From NCBI RefSeq assembly GCF_036850765.1, contig NC_089493.1, positions 186,405,140-186,469,139 on the forward strand: a DNA stretch of 64,000 bases. Direction: 5' to 3'. The stretch is from Saccopteryx bilineata (taxonomy: Eukaryota > Chordata > Mammalia > Chiroptera > Emballonuridae). How positions within the stretch are numbered: the stretch's first letter is position 1; each line of letters opens with the position of its first letter. The notes beneath the pieces were generated by a model. The model did not search any database. It saw only the letters and a list, made by a program, of their open reading frames with translations, and was not told the DNA's origin. Positions 60,441-64,000 of this stretch are shown piece after piece. The position numbers and the translations under genes are program-made.

Positions 60441-62125
60441 ATATGAACAATGACTCGCAGACACCAGATATGGGTTATTACTCTGGTTTAGGTGAATAGC
60501 TAAAGTAAAGCAATTGTTTTTAATCATCTTTGCCACAGGCTATTTATCTGAAAAAGAAATCCCATGAGATAAATGGACTTGTCTCCATTGTTTTAGTTTC
60601 AAATGGTTTGAATGATGTGTTTAATCTATGTCTTATACAATCTTTAACGATAGTTTTCAGCTTGATATAATAAAACAAAAGTAAAGCAATAATATTCACT
60701 TAGGAGAAGTAGTTTATAAAGGAAACTGTAGTATAAGCTAAAGGGTTATATATTTGATTTCTTTAGAAAGAAAAATAGGCTCTTTAAAGGGATAAAAGAG
60801 CAAAAAAATCTTTCAAACACATGATTTTATTTAAATTAGGATCTGTGGCTCCTTCTCTTTGGTATGGCAAATTCCTACTTTTCCTAACCCTTAGCAGATA
60901 CAGCTTCAACTCTAATTGATTAGGTAGAACTCCTCAGATTAATTTGAAGAATAGGAACTTATCTGTTGCAAAGTATCAATGAGCATTCTCCTAACACAGG
61001 GTCCCATGCCCACTTCTGTAAAATCAGGTCAGCCTTTAATGTGGTAACCCACATCACTGTAATATATTTAAAAGAAAGAGTACAAGCAGAACTTCTCCCA
61101 TATTTCTTATGGGACAATCTTTGCTTTCCAAGAGTTTGCTACTTAAGTTTATCCAGCAGAACACCATTTGAGAAGGCAGATAATTCCAGTAATTAATTTA
61201 GGTACATGCCTTTTTCTGAACACTGAACTTTTGTTATCTTTACTTTTGCAGAGCTCTCATATAGCCTTTATATGATAAATCTGGCCAGAATGAATATGTC
61301 ATGTATCCTCCATCTATTATGTTTGAACTGTATATTTATAGCTGTTTAAAGACCAGACTTCCTGTTTCCGCTGAGCAGGAAACATAACTGCAAATTCTCA
61401 CTCTTCTATAGCAGACATGCTATCAGTGTGCTTCAATTAGTTCTTCTATATCTAAATTATGAAAACTGGTATGCTAAATGAATAATTAAAATGCCCCTAG
61501 ATGGACATTCCCTGCATGTGGTTAGCATAATGACTATTTCACAGCTTCCTTGATTATCCAGGTGTAGTGTTGGCTTGCCCTGTGGGCTGTTGGGATCAAC
61601 TAATATTGGTTCAGAAACCCTGAGGTTAGTCTTGCTTCACCAGAGGGGGTGGGTTAAGGGCACCTTTCTGTTTTTTTGGGAGCTCATGATTATTATCATA
61701 ACAAATTTTTAACTTTTTACTGTGCTAATTTACCTTCTCAGTATATATTTTACTTACATCATAATTGATGCAATTTTCATACTATTCTGGAAGAAAAAAT
61801 ATAAAAAAATATTACCCAGAGTTCATATATTACTTTGTTTTTATTCATCATGAAGTGAAATCTTTTATATTAATTAGAAATAAATAATAGACCGAATGAA
61901 TAACCAATGGATAATAAGCCAGTAGATTGGCAATTTCTAATTGAGGGCTTTTTGGAATTGATATTTTTCTTAGGGTCGGTTCATTGAAGGATAAAATGTG
62001 TGATACAGCCAAGTAAACATGTTGGGAGATTATGAGAGGTGCAAATGTTTGGCAAAATGCTGAGCACAGTTATAATTTTTAAAGTAGGATTTCTCAGTCA
62101 TTAAATGAAGAAAAACAGATAAATC
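60441..62125. other. AT-rich non-coding DNA
   Basis: No gene or named repeat supported. Confidence 0.55.
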
Positions 62126-62143
62126 AAAAGAAGTACTTGTCCT

Positions 62144-62542
62144 GGCCCTGGCCGGTTGGCTCAGCGGTAGAGCGTTGGCCTAGCGTGCGGAGGACCCGGG
62201 TTCGATTCCCGGCCAGGGCACACAGGAGAAGTGCCCATTTGCTTCTCCACCCCTCCGCCGCGCTTTCCTCTCTGTCTCTCTCTTCCCCTCCCGCAGCCAA
62301 GGCTCCATTGGAGCAAAGATGACCCGGGCGCTGGGGATGGCTCTGTGGCCTCTGCCCCAGGCGCTAGAGTGGCTCTGGTCGCAACATGGCGACGCCCAGG
62401 ATGGGCAGAGCATCGCCCCCTGGTGGGCAGAGCGTCGCCCCTGGTGGGTGTGCCGGGTGGATCCCGGTCGGGCGCATGCGGGAGTCTGTCTGACTGTCTC
62501 TCCCTGTTTCCAGCTTCAGAAAAATGAAAAAAAAAAAAAAAA
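62144..62542 (+). mobile_element. tRNA-derived SINE, type A, youngest-looking copy
   Basis: Head GGCCCTGGCCGG, A box TGGCTCAGCGG (62157-62167), B box GGTTCGATTCC (62199-62209), GC-rich body with tandem modules and a long nearly pure A tail. The perfect 18-bp target duplication aaaagaagtacttgtcct lies at 62126-62143 and 62543-62560. The intact boxes, tail and duplication all point to recent insertion. Confidence 0.95.
62414..62426 (-). promoter_or_regulatory. CTCF-core-like motif inside SINE
   Basis: The minus strand reads CCACCAGGGGGCG. A second tandem module 3' of it has lost one G of the core. Confidence 0.35.
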
Positions 62543-62560
62543 AAAAGAAGTACTTGTCCT

Positions 62561-64000
62561 GAACATTCACTGAGACCTTTCCCATCAGGGCATATTTCTT
62601 AAATGTTTCTTTTGGACTTCCCAACAAGAAAATGCAGAAGCATCATGGAAATACTGTTGCATTTGCATTTTGGCTTTGGCCTTTATTTAGGCTTTAATAC
62701 TCTTGTGAAAACTTGTAGGTAAAGTATTTCATGTTTTGTTTGGTTTGTTTTATTTGATCATATTCAGATTTTCAGCTTAGTGATAAAACATTTTTAAAGT
62801 CACTGAGCAGAGGAAACCATTTGTAAGAAGTAAACAATTACAACAAAAATAAAAACATTACGTAGACAACCTCTTGTTATGATGAGAAGGTGTCTGCGTT
62901 TGCTCTGCCTCCTATAACCTCCATCACTAGTATTGGATGCGCCTTTTTCTCTGTGTGATGGCTTGTCTCCTTGTATTAGTATTCAGTGAGTCTCTTCTTG
63001 AGTGTGCCATTTGAAATTATGACATATTAATCAGAGACATTAGGGATGGAAATGATCTATTACCATAGGTCATCTAATACCCTCCAGAGGCCAGTCCTTT
63101 TTTGCTATATTATCCCGTGCTTTCCATGGGTTATTTTAAATGACTCAAGCAAGGAGATTTTCCCCTTTTTTCTTATTACACAACTAGTTTCCCCACAGAA
63201 TTCTCTCTGCTTTGATACTCTAACCAGTCACTAACAAGCAAACCATTGCTTGACACATGTAAAATTGCACAAACTTGTAATACCTCAGGCACATTGTGCT
63301 CTTTAACACTGTTATTAATATGTTAACAGGTGGAAACTTATTATCATCAGACGGCTTGGAGTGTGAAATGTCTTATACACATTTCATTTTCAATTCTTTG
63401 TAGTTTGTGGTTACACTTGATTAAAGGTGGTGCTGTGAACATTTCAAGTTGTTTTAATTCAAGATAAAAATGCTGAGGACTACATTCAGAAATGTATTAG
63501 ATATTGATTCTCACATAGCCTTAGCAATTGTCTAATTTGAATTTAAATGCAAAAATTTTATTACAGTAAGGTTAAATAAGTTAAGACATAACAAACTGTA
63601 CATAGAACTAGGAATATGAAAGCTGTAGAAAACTATAGTATGGTAACAAGGAAATACAAGAAGGTAACTTAATCTATTGATATAATAAATCTCCAAATAC
63701 AGATTTTGAGAAGATTTATGATGGATTCTGTTCTTTCTCCATTGTAGCTTATCTGTGTTACTCAGATAGTCTAGTCATTTGCAGAATCTGTCTGCTGCTA
63801 CATGACTTGATCCTCATATGTCCTCGTGGCCTTATGCCATGCTTTCAAATTTCCAATCTCAAGATCATGTCATTGTCTCAAAATTTCTCAAGACTGAGTA
63901 TGTCTGACTGAATTTGAGGCACATGTGTGTTGCCTCCATTCACTGGGGGGAGAGGACGCTGGTTTTTGGTTTTTCCTTCGGGGGGAATGAGTCTACCACT
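62561..64000. other. AT-rich non-coding DNA to the window end
   Basis: No gene or named repeat supported. Confidence 0.55.

Noticed and set aside
1..64000. CRISPR array, operon or other prokaryote-type defence system
   Set aside because: No regularly spaced repeats with unique spacers, no operon-like genes; repeat content is mammalian throughout.
1..64000. Assignment to horseshoe bats (Rhinolophus)
   Set aside because: The SINEs first suggested it, but the typical Rhinolophus SINE head as I remember it (gccggcccggtggctcaggc) is absent.

Overview
This is non-coding mammalian DNA, almost certainly from a bat. It is AT-rich and has no operons or continuous coding frames. It is saturated with mammalian interspersed repeats: L1 and L2 LINEs, MER2, MER5 and MER20 DNA transposon fossils, and many tRNA-derived SINEs with pol III A and B boxes. 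The SINE heads (GGCCCTGGCCGGTTGGCTC...) and a VES-type copy near 31.0 kb are bat-type. From memory, the set of young SINEs looks more like an emballonurid-type bat than a horseshoe or vespertilionid bat; that family-level placement is low confidence.

I find no protein-coding gene, exon set, rRNA gene or free-standing tRNA gene. The longest reading frames fall inside SINEs, a pyrimidine-rich simple repeat or old LINE remnants, or are isolated frames with no recognisable domain. The window is probably intergenic or part of a very large intron.

Layout. 0-7 kb: an old L1 split by a SINE, then MER2, MER5 and two L1 3' remnants. 7-20 kb: VES-like SINEs, a MER20, an antisense L1, L2 pieces and a young SINE. 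20-32 kb: SINEs of every type, a SINE with a greatly expanded pyrimidine tract (26.9-27.3 kb), an LTR-like segment, a mariner-type MITE (27.84 kb), an L1 3' UTR and a VES SINE. 32-44 kb: a sense L1 3' end, a purine tract, MER20, a compact hAT element with a target duplication (39.94 kb), a SINE and a retrovirus-like LTR. 44-64 kb: a very short L1 insertion with target duplication, a second hAT element (47.8 kb), young SINEs and a non-autonomous piggyBac-like element inserted at TTAA in the tail of an L1 (58.65 kb).

The best leads are: the full-length ~390 bp SINE family carries a 13-bp match to the CTCF core (CCACCAGGGGGCG) in all five young copies here, giving possible forward and reverse sites; the piggyBac-like MITE nested in an L1 tail; the hAT and mariner MITEs with visible terminal repeats; and the pyrimidine-expanded SINE. 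I see no multi-gene system. Family names are recalled from consensus sequences, not from a search.
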